Source: Microbacterium sp. CGR2
GTDB lineage: Bacteria > Actinomycetota > Actinomycetes > Actinomycetales > Microbacteriaceae
Direction: 5' to 3'
DNA length: 64,000 nucleotides
Assembly: GCF_003626735.1 (NCBI RefSeq)
Contig: NZ_RBHX01000001.1
Span: 1,860,001 to 1,924,000 of the forward strand
The notes under the pieces are model-generated. The model made no database searches, had not been told where the DNA came from, and was given only the letters and a program-made list of their open reading frames with translations. Shown here piece by piece: positions 46,544-55,741 of the stretch. How positions within the stretch are numbered: position 1 is the first letter of the stretch; every line of letters starts with the position of its first letter. Made by a program: the position numbers and the translations under genes.

Positions 46544-47382
46544 CGCGAGACGGGTTCGGGCCGACGGATGCTGCGCAGCGGTGCGGACGGGCGAAGCGAC
46601 AGCATCCACGCCTCGGTGAGCGCCGCGCGAACGAACTGTCGCAGGCGCTTCGGCGGAAGGCTGACGCTGTTGCCGCGTCCCCACATGGTGCCGACGGTCG
46701 ACTCACCGCGGCGCGGGATGCTCTCCACCCGCAGATAGCGCACGGTGAAGCCCGCGCGGGCCTCGGCCAGCGAGAAGTGCACGTGCGGCACTGTGGCGTC
46801 ACCGGGGATCGCCTCGACGAGCACACGCAGCGCCTCGGGGCGGTAGGCGCGAAGGGGAGTGTTCACGTCGGGGATGCGGCGACCTGCCGCAAGGGCGATC
46901 AGCAGGCCGACAGCGGCGGTGAGGGTCTGGCGGTACCAGGGATCGGTGCGTCCGTCGCGCACGCCGTGCACCACGTCGGCATCCTCCTGGGCGAGAGCGG
47001 CGAGCAGCCGCGGGAAGTCACGTCCGCGGAACTGCCCGTCGCCGTCCACGTGCACGAGAACCGTCGGGTTCGCGGCGAGTCCGGCACGGTAGGCGGCGAG
47101 GGCGGTCGGGCCGTGCCCGCGGTTGAGGGCTTGCACGTCGATGGTCACGTCTGCGACGTCGTCGAACAGGCCCGCCGTGGCATCCGTCGAACGATCGTCG
47201 GCGATGTGGAAGGTGACACGATCGGCCAGGGGCGAGACGCATTCCCTGATCTCGTCGATGAAGCCACGGATGCCCTCGACTTCGTTGTACGCGGGCATGA
47301 CGACGGCGAGATGGGGGAGAGTCACAGGGGTCCTAGGGGTGTCCGGGCGCAAGGCATTCTGCCAGTAGCCTAGTTGAGCCAT
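46540..47382 (-). CDS. Glycosyltransferase family 2 (dolichyl-phosphate sugar synthase-like)
   Basis: The 280-residue protein starts at ATG 47382, chosen because GAGGGAGGATTC is directly upstream; the longer frame from 47478 is less likely. GT-A motifs: HLAVVMPAYNEVEGIRGFID at the N-terminus, DDRSTDAT and VHVDGDGQF, a DxD-type metal site. It probably loads a sugar on undecaprenyl or decaprenyl phosphate for the GT-C partner. Its start codon overlaps that of the divergent gtrA gene. Confidence 0.88.
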   Translation of the reverse strand: MAQLGYWQNALRPDTPRTPVTLPHLAVVMPAYNEVEGIRGFIDEIRECVSPLADRVTFHIADDRSTDATAGLFDDVADVTIDVQALNRGHGPTALAAYRAGLAANPTVLVHVDGDGQFRGRDFPRLLAALAQEDADVVHGVRDGRTDPWYRQTLTAAVGLLIALAAGRRIPDVNTPLRAYRPEALRVLVEAIPGDATVPHVHFSLAEARAGFTVRYLRVESIPRRGESTVGTMWGRGNSVSLPPKRLRQFVRAALTEAWMLSLRPSAPLRSIRRPEPVSR

Positions 47383-47818
47383 GAATCCTCCCTCGCGATT
47401 GCGCCGTCTCGCCGGCGTGGGCAGCCGCTTCCTCGTCGTCGGCGCCGTCAGCACTCTCATCGAGATCGGCGTCTTCAACCTTCTCGTGTTCGTGTGGGGG
47501 TGGGATGTGGTGGCGGCGAAGGTCGTCGCGTCACTGGTCGCCCTGGTGAACGCCTACATCGGGAACCGGGAGTGGACGTTCCGCCACCGTGACCGTCGTG
47601 GCCGCACCGCCGAGGTCGCCCTGTTCCTCGCCACGAATGCGGTCTGCACGGTGATCGGCGCGGTTCTCGTCTGGGTGGGGGTCGAAGCGGTGGCATCCGT
47701 CCTCGAGCGGGAACCCGGCGCCCTGGCGGTCAACGTCGTCAACCTCGCGAGCATCGTCATCGTGGTGCTGCTGCGCTTCGTGCTGTACCACTCGATCGTC
47801 TTCCGCACGAAGTCCTGA
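47381..47818 (+). CDS. GtrA family membrane protein
   Basis: The 145-residue protein has four membrane segments (FLVVGAVSTLIEIGVFNLLV, VVAAKVVASLVALVNAYIGN and two more) and the family signature NREWTFRHRDR. GtrA proteins are thought to flip lipid-linked sugars for glycosyltransferases such as the GT2/GT-C pair on the other strand. ATG 47381 shares two bases with the ATG of the opposite gene and has no Shine-Dalgarno, so the mRNA is likely leaderless. The promoter is not clear. Confidence 0.9.
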   Translation: MNPPSRLRRLAGVGSRFLVVGAVSTLIEIGVFNLLVFVWGWDVVAAKVVASLVALVNAYIGNREWTFRHRDRRGRTAEVALFLATNAVCTVIGAVLVWVGVEAVASVLEREPGALAVNVVNLASIVIVVLLRFVLYHSIVFRTKS

Positions 47819-47860
47819 CGTTCTCGCAGGCCCGAACGTCGTCGCAGGCCTGGGGAGACG

Positions 47861-49318
47861 CTACGAGACGGTGACCTTGCGGCGCTTGGGGGCCGAGGAC
47901 TTCTTCTTGGCCTTCTTCTTCTTCTTGGTCGAGGATTCCGCGTCGCCGATGTCGTGCGTCGAGCCGTACGTGTAGGCGCCGTAGCCGTAGCTGTCCGGTC
48001 CCTTGGTCGGCAGCATGGTCACCACGACACCCAACAGGTTGACACCCGCGGTCTCGAGGGTGCGAAGGGCGCCCGCGAGTTCCTGCTTCTTCGTCTTGCC
48101 GGATGCTGCGGCCACGATCACGCCGCGGGTCTTGGCCCCGATCACGGCGGCGTCGGTGACGAGCAGCAGGGGCGGGGCGTCGATGAGCACGTAGTCGAAG
48201 TACTCGCCGAGCGGCTTGAGCACCTGATCCATCGCGGCGGAGCCCAGCATCTCGCTCGGGTTCGGCGGAACCTGACCGCTGGGCAGGACGTAGAGGTCGT
48301 TCGCGCCCCACTTCTGCAGCGCGTCGGCGACATCGACGCGGCCGATGAGGACGTCGGTCAGGCCGACGCCGCCTTCGATGCCCATGTAGTCCGCGACGCG
48401 CGGGAGGCGCAGGTCGCCGTCGACGAGCAGCACGCGGGCGCCCGTCTCGGCCAGTGCGATCGCGAGGTTCGCGGTCGTGGTGGACTTGCCCTCGCCGGGA
48501 CCGGCGCTGGAGACGACGAAGATCCGAGGGCCCGAATCGACGTTCAGGAACTGCAGGTTCGTGCGAAGGCTGCGGAAGGACTCGGCGCGCGGGCTGCGCG
48601 GGTCGGCGTGCACGATCAGCGGACGCTTAGTGGCCTCCGGGTCGAAGGCGATGCCACCGAGCACGGGGCGGTCGGTGAGCGCTTCGATGTCGTGGAGGGT
48701 GTGGATGCGGTTGTCGAGGACGGTGCGCAGGACAGCGATGCCCAGCCCGAGAGCCAGCCCGAGGATGCCGCCGAGGATTGTCAGCATCCGCGTGTTGGGG
48801 CTTGTGGCAACGCTGGGCGCCACGGCGGGCTCGGTGACGTTGATCTGCACCGGGCTCACTGCACCTTCGGCGGCCGGCTGCTCGAGGGTGTTCTGTACGG
48901 CGTCCTGGAAGCTCGCCGCGACCGCGTTCGCGATCGCTGCCGCCTGCTCGGGGTCGGCGTCGGTCACGGTGACGTCGATCAGCACGGTGTCCAGGGGGGA
49001 TGTCGCCGAGACACGGCTGCTGAGTCCCGCCACGCTGGTGTCCAGATCGAGCTCTTCGATCACGGGCTCGAGAACGAGGGCCGTGCTGACGACGTCGACG
49101 TAGCTCGCGACCATCTGCCGCGCGAAGGTCGTCCCCTGGACGAGGTCGCCGGTGGCCGCCCCTTCGGTGCGCACCGAGACGTACATCTGCGTGGATGCCA
49201 CGTATTTCGGCTCTTGCATGGCTGCGTATCCCGCGCCCCCGGCGAGACCGAGGATGAGGAGGATGAGAATCAGAATCCAGTTGCGGTGCAGGATGCGCAC
49301 ATAGTCGCGAAGTTCCAC
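47861..49318 (-). CDS. Polysaccharide biosynthesis tyrosine autokinase (Wzz domain fused to BY-kinase)
   Basis: The 485-residue protein starts at GTG 49318. An N-terminal Wzz region has two membrane helices (about 15-34 and 175-197, ILGGILGLALGLGIAVLRTV) around an outer domain. The cytosolic kinase has Walker A SAGPGEGKSTT, Walker A' LLVDGDLRLP and Walker B VLIDAPPLLL. A Tyr-rich tail (SYGYGAYTYGST) holds likely phosphorylation sites, then a Lys-rich end. It controls chain length and export of the polysaccharide. A paralogue lies at 49431. Confidence 0.94.
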   Translation of the reverse strand: MELRDYVRILHRNWILILILLILGLAGGAGYAAMQEPKYVASTQMYVSVRTEGAATGDLVQGTTFARQMVASYVDVVSTALVLEPVIEELDLDTSVAGLSSRVSATSPLDTVLIDVTVTDADPEQAAAIANAVAASFQDAVQNTLEQPAAEGAVSPVQINVTEPAVAPSVATSPNTRMLTILGGILGLALGLGIAVLRTVLDNRIHTLHDIEALTDRPVLGGIAFDPEATKRPLIVHADPRSPRAESFRSLRTNLQFLNVDSGPRIFVVSSAGPGEGKSTTTANLAIALAETGARVLLVDGDLRLPRVADYMGIEGGVGLTDVLIGRVDVADALQKWGANDLYVLPSGQVPPNPSEMLGSAAMDQVLKPLGEYFDYVLIDAPPLLLVTDAAVIGAKTRGVIVAAASGKTKKQELAGALRTLETAGVNLLGVVVTMLPTKGPDSYGYGAYTYGSTHDIGDAESSTKKKKKAKKKSSAPKRRKVTVS

Positions 49319-49430
49319 GCGGCAGGTTCTCTCTGTTGAGGTGCGGTATCCGTCTACTCAGACGCTCCGCATGATGATTGTCCACATTGTTTCACAGGGC
49401 GCGGCGCGCCCCAGGTTCTGCAAGTTCGAT

Positions 49431-50795
49431 TCAGGTGTCGGTCGCTCCCGTGTATGTACCGTAGCGAGACCTCTCAGCGCCCCGCATCGGAACCTTCGTC
49501 ACGACTGTACCGAGTACGCGGGCGTCGACCGCTTCGATGCTCTTGGCCGCGTCGGCGAGACGGTTGGCCTGGGTCGAACCGGAGGCCGCGACCAGAATCG
49601 CTCCGATGGTGCGGCGGGCGATGACCGCGGCATCTGTCACCAGCAGCAGCGGCGGTGCGTCGATGATGACGACGTCGAAGGCGGCGGTGAGGGCGTCGAC
49701 CAGCTCTTCCATGGCGCGTGAGCCGAGGAGTTCGGCGGGGTTCGGCGGAACGGTTCCGGCAGGCAGGAGGAACAGGGCGGTGCGGCCCCAGCGCTGGAGG
49801 ACGTCGTTCAACTCGACGTGACCGACGAGCACGTCGCTGAGCCCGACGCCACCCTCGATGTCGAAGTATTCGGCGACCCGGGGGAGGCGGAGGTCGCCGT
49901 CGATGAGCGCGACGCGGTGACCGGCGTCGGCGAAGGCGAGAGCGAGGTTGGCGGCGGTGGTCGACTTGCCTTCGCCGGGGCCGGAACTGGTGATGACGAA
50001 GACGCCTTGATTCCCCTCGAAAAGGAATCGCACGTTGGTGCGCAGCGCCCGGAAAGCCTCGGCCCGCGCTCCGTGCGGAGCGGCGCTGACTGCCAGGGGC
50101 CGCTCGGCGGTGTCGGCGTCGAGCGGGATCTGACCGAGCACGGGGACGGCGACGGCTGCCTCCACGTCGGATGCCGTGCGCACGCGCTGATCCAGCGTCG
50201 CGCGCAACAGAGCTATGGCGATTCCCACGGCCAGGCCGATGAGACCGCCGAGCACGAGCGACAGCTGGAGGTTCGGCGCGACCGGTGTGGTGGGCACCTG
50301 TGCGGCCTGGAGCGTGACGATGTGCACGGAATACGACGTGGACTGTTCGCGCTTCTCCAGCGTCTCGCTGACGACAGTCGAGAAGCTCTCGGTGATGCCA
50401 TTGGCGACCCGAGCGGCCTGACCGGGATTGCTGTCGCTGACGCTGATCCCGATGATGGCGCTGTTGAGTGTGGCGGTAGCGGTGGTGCGGCTCGCGACCT
50501 CGTCGACGGACAGCTCGAGGCCGAGGTCATCGATGACCGGCTGCAGCACCAGCGTGCTCGTGAGAACCGAGCGATAGGTCTCGGCGACCTGGTTGGCGTA
50601 GCTGGTGGCGAGTGCACGCTCGGTCGGGGTCGCGGTGTCGGCGACTCGTACTGTCACGATGACTTCGGCGTTCGCCTGGTATCGGGGCGGGGTGAGCATC
50701 GCGACGATGGCGCCCGTCGAGAGTCCGATGAGCAGGCCCGCGATGATCAGGACGATCTGCCGCTTCAGGACGCGCAGGTAGTCATGCAAGTCCAT
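49431..50795 (-). CDS. Second Wzz/BY-kinase fusion protein
   Basis: The 454-residue protein starts at ATG 50795 with GGAG four bases upstream. It has the same plan as its neighbour: two membrane helices around an outer domain, Walker A SSGPGEGKSTT, LIDGDLRLP and VVIIDAPPLLL. The tail is shorter, with only two Tyr (SRYGTYTGATDT). The 112-base gap to the next gene shows no clear promoter. Two such kinases suggest either two glycans or a regulatory pair. Confidence 0.94.
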   Translation of the reverse strand: MDLHDYLRVLKRQIVLIIAGLLIGLSTGAIVAMLTPPRYQANAEVIVTVRVADTATPTERALATSYANQVAETYRSVLTSTLVLQPVIDDLGLELSVDEVASRTTATATLNSAIIGISVSDSNPGQAARVANGITESFSTVVSETLEKREQSTSYSVHIVTLQAAQVPTTPVAPNLQLSLVLGGLIGLAVGIAIALLRATLDQRVRTASDVEAAVAVPVLGQIPLDADTAERPLAVSAAPHGARAEAFRALRTNVRFLFEGNQGVFVITSSGPGEGKSTTAANLALAFADAGHRVALIDGDLRLPRVAEYFDIEGGVGLSDVLVGHVELNDVLQRWGRTALFLLPAGTVPPNPAELLGSRAMEELVDALTAAFDVVIIDAPPLLLVTDAAVIARRTIGAILVAASGSTQANRLADAAKSIEAVDARVLGTVVTKVPMRGAERSRYGTYTGATDT

Positions 50796-50864
50796 AACTC
50801 TCCAGGTGGTGGGGGCAGATCGGCGGTATCGTCTCCTGAGACTACCCATACCGACGAAGGCAGC

Positions 50865-52049
50865 ATGACAGCTCTCAGCGATCTTTTCCCGAACGGTCCG
50901 CGTGCGGACGTGTCCGGTGTGCCGCCGCTCGACGACCACCATACGGTTCAGAGGCTCCGGGAGATGATCGGTGAACCGCGCGAGAACCGGGCCCAGGCGC
51001 GGCCGATCGCGAACACGAACGAACTGATCCGGATGGCTGACGTCGCCGTGAAGACCGCCGTGCCCGTCAGCGCGGATGCTGTCACATCCGATCGCCCGCC
51101 CAAACGGACGAGGCGCCGGGTGGATGCACTGGCGTTATCGGCGGGTGCGCTCGCCGTCGCCGCTGTGGTCGCGGCGGGAACGATCGGTGCGGTTCAGATG
51201 GCGACGGCCAGCCCGGCGGCGAGCTCTCTCGAATCCCTGCAGGCCGACGAGGCCGCTATTCAGAATGCCTACCAGTCGTTGAAGACGACCAGCGACCGTA
51301 TCGCGGCAGACATCCAGAAGCAGGCGGCGGACGCGACGGCGCTGCGTGGCGCCCTCGTGGCGACGAGCACCACGCCGGACCCGGGGTCCGAGGAAGCTGA
51401 GCCGCTGCCGGTCACCGATCCCGCGGCGCTGTCCACCGCGCTCGAAGCAATTGACAGCTACACGACAGGCCTTGCTGCTGTCTCGCTCCCCGAGCTCCCC
51501 GCGGAGTACGCCCGGCCCGACATCGACACGGAATCGCTCGTCGAGGTAGGCAGCGCGATCGATGCGGCGCAGGAACAGCTCGTCGTTCTGGATGCCGCGA
51601 CCGCGGAACTGCGAACTGTCGAATCTCAGGTGGGATCGCTGGGTGCGCCGGCCGAAGCAGCAGTGGAGACCTATACGGCGACCTTCCCTGGCGCCGCGCA
51701 GGCGGCGAACGACCGTTACCCAGACGCGGATGAGGCACTGCGCACCGCGCTGACGGATGCAGCGACCCGCGTCGCCGAGGCAGACCTCTGGGAGCCGGCG
51801 AACGTCGCGGCGCTCACCGTGTACCGGGACGCCTTCGGCGCCGTTGCGGCGGACCAGCTCCGGGTCGAGATCGAGCGGGAGGTCGAGCGTCAGCGTGAGA
51901 TCGAAGAGGAGCGCCGACAGCAGCAACAGCAGGACAATCAACAGCCGGATCCGGAGCAGACCCCGCCGGAGGATGGTTCGACCGAGCCGCCGGCCGACGG
52001 AACAGATCCAGGAACAGGGACGCCGCCTGACGGCGAAACCGCTCCTTAG
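50865..52049 (+). CDS. Membrane-anchored protein with acidic repeat-rich tail, function unknown
   Basis: The 394-residue protein starts at ATG 50865 after GAAGG, divergent from the autokinase. One membrane helix lies at about 88-108 (ALSAGALAVAAVVAAGTIGA). The outer part is predicted coiled coil (QADEAAIQNAYQSLKTTSDR, REVERQREIEEERRQQQQQD) and ends in a Pro/Glu/Thr-rich tail (PDPEQTPPEDGSTEPP). No enzyme motif is seen. Placement at the head of the glycan cluster suggests a cell-surface or wall-related role. Confidence 0.7.
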   Translation: MTALSDLFPNGPRADVSGVPPLDDHHTVQRLREMIGEPRENRAQARPIANTNELIRMADVAVKTAVPVSADAVTSDRPPKRTRRRVDALALSAGALAVAAVVAAGTIGAVQMATASPAASSLESLQADEAAIQNAYQSLKTTSDRIAADIQKQAADATALRGALVATSTTPDPGSEEAEPLPVTDPAALSTALEAIDSYTTGLAAVSLPELPAEYARPDIDTESLVEVGSAIDAAQEQLVVLDAATAELRTVESQVGSLGAPAEAAVETYTATFPGAAQAANDRYPDADEALRTALTDAATRVAEADLWEPANVAALTVYRDAFGAVAADQLRVEIEREVERQREIEEERRQQQQQDNQQPDPEQTPPEDGSTEPPADGTDPGTGTPPDGETAP

Positions 52050-52122
52050 ATCACGGACCTGCACGCCACCTGTGAGAACATGAGTCTCAGGGGGAGTGCG
52101 TACCGGAGGGGGCTTTCCAGCT

Positions 52123-53997
52123 GTGAGCGGCAAAAAGGAGTTCGTCGATACGTCGACGGGCGATATTCCGGTGTACACGGAAGTGTCCGTCACCCAGAAG
52201 CGACGGCGCAGGCTCGCTGCTCTCGTCGACGGACTCGCCTGGAGCTTCGGGGTGGTCCTCGCGATCGCCCTCCGCTTCGAGTTCGTGATGGAGCCCCGCA
52301 ACTGGATCGCGACGAGCATCCTCGCGGTCATCGCCGGTGCCATTCAGATAGTCATCGGCTTTGCGACGGGCCTCTATCGAGGTCGGTTCACGTACGGGGC
52401 GTTCGACGAGGTGCGCTCGGTCGCCCTCATCGTGGTGGTGGAGGCGTTCGCCCTTTCGCTTCTGGTCATTCCGCTCGGGCCATTCATCGGCGTTCCACGC
52501 GGAACGCTGCTGCTGGCCTTCCCGTTCGTGCTGCTGCTCATGTTCGGAGTGCGCTATCTGGCACGGCTTGTCATCGAGCGCGCACGCAAACCCGGTGAGG
52601 ATGCTGAGCCCGCGCTCATCATCGGAGCAGGCTTCATCGCCGACAAGCTGCTCGCGAACATGACCACGGACCCGACGTCGCCGATCCGCGCCGTCGGCTT
52701 GATCGACGACGACCCCGCCAAACGCAATCTCCGACTGCGGGGTGTGCCGGTCGTGGGTAACACCCGGGAGCTGGCCGCTGCGGCCCAGCGCACGGGCGCG
52801 AAACTCGCGGTCATCGCCATCGGCAGCGCCGACAGTCTGCTGCTCCGCAAGCTCAGCGACCGCGCCGAGCGAGCCGGGCTCCGCGTCGCCGTGACGCCGA
52901 CCCTGAACACGTTGAAGTCGGGCGAAGAATCGTTCACCGATGTGCGCGACATCAGCATCGAAGACCTGATCGGTCGGCATCCGGTCGACACCAACGTCGA
53001 ACTGATTGCCGGATACATCACCGGGCGGCGCGTTCTCGTGACCGGCGCGGGTGGCTCGATCGGGTCGGAACTGTGTCGTCAGCTCTCCAAGTACGGCCCG
53101 CGCGAACTGATCATGCTCGATCGCGACGAGACCGGCCTGCAGGACGCGCAGTTGGGCACCTCGGGCCACGGGTTGCTCGACACCAATGACGTCGTCCTCG
53201 CCGACATCCGCGACGTCGAGCTGCTGGACCGCATCTTCGACGAGCGCCGGCCAGAAGTCGTCTTCCATGCGGCCGCGCTGAAGCACCTTCCGATGCTCGA
53301 GCAGTACCCGGACGAGGCGTGGAAGACGAACGTCATCGGCACGCTGAACGTCATCACCGCGGCGCGTCGCGTCGGGGTCACCACGTTCGTGAACATCTCC
53401 ACCGACAAGGCGGCGAACCCCACAAGCGTTCTCGGACACTCCAAGCGTGTCGCCGAGAAGCTCACCGCCTGGGCGGGCTCCGAGACGGGGATGCGCTACC
53501 TGTCCGTCCGCTTCGGCAACGTGATCGGCAGCCGCGGCTCGATGCTTCCCACCTTCCAGCGGCTCATCGCCGAAGAGCGCGCGATCACGGTCACGCACCC
53601 CGAGGCGACCCGCTACTTCATGACGATTCCCGAGGCGTGCCAGCTGGTCGTCCAGGCCGGTGGCATCGGCCGAGCCGGCGAGGTCCTCATCCTCGACATG
53701 GGCGAGCCGGTGTCGATCCTCGAGGTCGCCAAGCGGATGATCTCGATGTCGGGCAAGAACATCGAGATCATCTTCACGGGGCTGCGCCCCGGCGAGAAGC
53801 TGCACGAAGAGCTGGTGGGGTCACGCGAGAATCTCGAGCGGCCGTTCCACCCGAAGGTCTCTCATACTCAAGCCGACGTGATCACCCCGGAACGACTCGA
53901 CAAGACCGGCTGGATGGCCCGCATGTTCGCGAATCCGCGGAACAACGACACTGTCGCGATCGAACCGATCCGCCTGAGAAAGGCCACTGACGCGTGA
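52123..53997 (+). CDS. PglF/FlaA1-like UDP-GlcNAc 4,6-dehydratase, membrane form
   Basis: GTG 52123 after GGAGGGGG is preferred to GTG 52096; 624 residues. Four N-terminal membrane helices precede a Rossmann domain (ALIIGAGFIADKLL) and the SDR domain with GRRVLVTGAGGSIGSELCRQ. The usual YxxxK is replaced: STDKAANPTSVLGHSKRVAE, as in UDP-sugar 4,6-dehydratases without the Tyr. It should make the 4-keto-6-deoxy sugar that the next enzyme aminates. This is the first step toward bacillosamine-type sugars. Confidence 0.9.
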   Translation: MSGKKEFVDTSTGDIPVYTEVSVTQKRRRRLAALVDGLAWSFGVVLAIALRFEFVMEPRNWIATSILAVIAGAIQIVIGFATGLYRGRFTYGAFDEVRSVALIVVVEAFALSLLVIPLGPFIGVPRGTLLLAFPFVLLLMFGVRYLARLVIERARKPGEDAEPALIIGAGFIADKLLANMTTDPTSPIRAVGLIDDDPAKRNLRLRGVPVVGNTRELAAAAQRTGAKLAVIAIGSADSLLLRKLSDRAERAGLRVAVTPTLNTLKSGEESFTDVRDISIEDLIGRHPVDTNVELIAGYITGRRVLVTGAGGSIGSELCRQLSKYGPRELIMLDRDETGLQDAQLGTSGHGLLDTNDVVLADIRDVELLDRIFDERRPEVVFHAAALKHLPMLEQYPDEAWKTNVIGTLNVITAARRVGVTTFVNISTDKAANPTSVLGHSKRVAEKLTAWAGSETGMRYLSVRFGNVIGSRGSMLPTFQRLIAEERAITVTHPEATRYFMTIPEACQLVVQAGGIGRAGEVLILDMGEPVSILEVAKRMISMSGKNIEIIFTGLRPGEKLHEELVGSRENLERPFHPKVSHTQADVITPERLDKTGWMARMFANPRNNDTVAIEPIRLRKATDA

Positions 53998-55124
53998 GCG
54001 AACGCATCTACATGTCCTCGCCGGACGTCGGCGAAACCGAGGAACAGGCCGTCGTCGCGGCGATGCGGTCCGGATGGATCGCTCCGCTGGGCCCGGACGT
54101 CGACGCGTTCGAACGCGAACTCGCCGAACGAGTGGGAGTCGCGCATGGCGTCGCTCTCAGCTCCGGGACCGCCGCTCTGCACCTCGGGCTCCTCACCCTC
54201 GGTGTGCAGCCGGGCGACGTCGTCCTCACCTCGTCGATGACCTTCGCCGCGACAGCGAATGCGATCGTCTACACCGGAGCGGAGCCGTACTTCATCGACG
54301 CCGACCCTTCGACGGGCAACATGGATCCCGCTTTGCTCCGCGAGGCGCTCGTCGAGCTCCGAGACGCCGGGGAACGCGTGGCCGCCATCGTTCCGGTCGA
54401 CCTGCTCGGCAAGGCCGTGGACTACACCGCGATCCTCGCCCTCGCCGATGAGTTCGACGTGCCGGTGCTGTCGGATGCGGCGGAATCCCTTGGCGCCATG
54501 CACCGAAGGCGGGCGGCCGGAAGCTTCGGCCGAGCATCCATCGTCTCGTTCAACGGCAACAAGATCATGACCACGTCCGGCGGCGGGATGCTGCTCACGG
54601 ACGACGGCGACTTCGCGCATCACGTGCGTTATCTCGCCACACAGGCGCGCCAGCCGGTGGTGCACTACGAGCACACCGACATCGGCTACAACTACCGGAT
54701 GAGCAACCTGCTCGCCGCCCTCGGGCGCGCGCAGCTCAAGCGGCTCGATGCGATGATCGCGCGCCGCCGCGAGATGCGGGAGCTGTACAAGCAGCTGTTC
54801 GCCGAGGTCGACGGCGTCGAGGTCTTCGGGGCAGAGGGCGACGAGGCCGACAACGTGTGGCTGACATCGATCCTCGTGGACGCCCAGGTGACGGGCTGGG
54901 AGCCCACGGCGCTCGCCGCAGCGCTCGCCGAGGACAACATCGAGAGTCGTCCGCTGTGGAAGCCGATGCACGCGCAGCCCGTGTTCGCAAATGCCCGCAG
55001 CAAGACCAGCGGCGCGTCGGAATCGTTGTTCGCACGGGGCCTCACGCTGCCCAGCGGCTCGGCGTTGACGGCGGAGCAGCGCGCGCGCATCGTGGTCGGC
55101 ATCCGCGGTTTTCTGGCCCGATGA
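53994..55124 (+). CDS. PglE-like DegT/DnrJ/EryC1/StrS aminotransferase
   Basis: The 376-residue PLP enzyme starts at GTG 53994 overlapping the previous stop. Sequence MSSPDVGETEEQAVVAAMRS and SSGTAALHLGLLTLGV are typical of sugar aminotransferases; the PLP lysine is Lys190 in FNGNKIMTTSGGG. It should transfer an amino group to the 4-keto sugar. With the dehydratase before it and the acetyltransferase after it, it completes a UDP-diNAcBac route. Confidence 0.93.
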   Translation: MSERIYMSSPDVGETEEQAVVAAMRSGWIAPLGPDVDAFERELAERVGVAHGVALSSGTAALHLGLLTLGVQPGDVVLTSSMTFAATANAIVYTGAEPYFIDADPSTGNMDPALLREALVELRDAGERVAAIVPVDLLGKAVDYTAILALADEFDVPVLSDAAESLGAMHRRRAAGSFGRASIVSFNGNKIMTTSGGGMLLTDDGDFAHHVRYLATQARQPVVHYEHTDIGYNYRMSNLLAALGRAQLKRLDAMIARRREMRELYKQLFAEVDGVEVFGAEGDEADNVWLTSILVDAQVTGWEPTALAAALAEDNIESRPLWKPMHAQPVFANARSKTSGASESLFARGLTLPSGSALTAEQRARIVVGIRGFLAR

Positions 55125-55741
55125 GTGCTCGGGTGCGCCCCTACGACTTCGTCAAGCGTGGGCTCGACATCGTCGCCTCCGCGGTCGCCCTGGTCGTGCT
55201 GTCCCCGATCATCGTCGCGACGGCCGTGCTCGTTGCGGTCAAGCTCGGGCGACCGGTCATTTTCGCCCAGGAGCGTCCGGGCAAGGGTGGCCGTATCTTC
55301 ACGCTCTACAAGTTCCGTTCGATGCGCTCAGTCGACGAGTCGCGCGGGTGGGTGACGGATACTGATCGGCTGACTCCATTCGGTGTGAAGCTGCGCTCGA
55401 CCAGCCTCGACGAGCTGCCGAGCCTGTGGAACGTGCTGCGCGGCGATATGAGCGTCGTGGGTCCTCGACCGCTCCTGGTGGAGTACCTCGATCACTACAC
55501 GTCCGAGCAGGCGCGACGTCACGAAGTGCGCCCCGGCGTCACGGGTCTGGCTCAAGTGACCGGACGGAACACGATCTCCTGGGAGGATAAGTTCGCCCAG
55601 GACGTCCGGTATGTCGACCGTCGCAGCGTCGGACTCGACCTCCGGATCGTCGTCGCAACCATCGGTGCGGTGGTCAAGCGCGAGGGGATCTCCGCGGAAG
55701 GACATGCGACCATGACGAAATTCGGGGAAGCGAATGGCTGA
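55121..55741 (+). CDS. PglC-like phosphoglycosyl transferase (initiating sugar transferase)
   Basis: The 206-residue protein starts at ATG 55121, overlapping the previous stop. One membrane-embedded N-terminal helix (DIVASAVALVVLSPIIVATA) and motifs FTLYKFRSM, TSLDELPSLWNVLRGDMSVV and GPRPLL mark a monotopic phosphoglycosyl transferase. It moves a sugar-1-phosphate, here likely diNAcBac, from the nucleotide to undecaprenyl phosphate, the first committed step of glycan assembly. It is short, as in PglC. Confidence 0.93.
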   Translation: MSARVRPYDFVKRGLDIVASAVALVVLSPIIVATAVLVAVKLGRPVIFAQERPGKGGRIFTLYKFRSMRSVDESRGWVTDTDRLTPFGVKLRSTSLDELPSLWNVLRGDMSVVGPRPLLVEYLDHYTSEQARRHEVRPGVTGLAQVTGRNTISWEDKFAQDVRYVDRRSVGLDLRIVVATIGAVVKREGISAEGHATMTKFGEANG

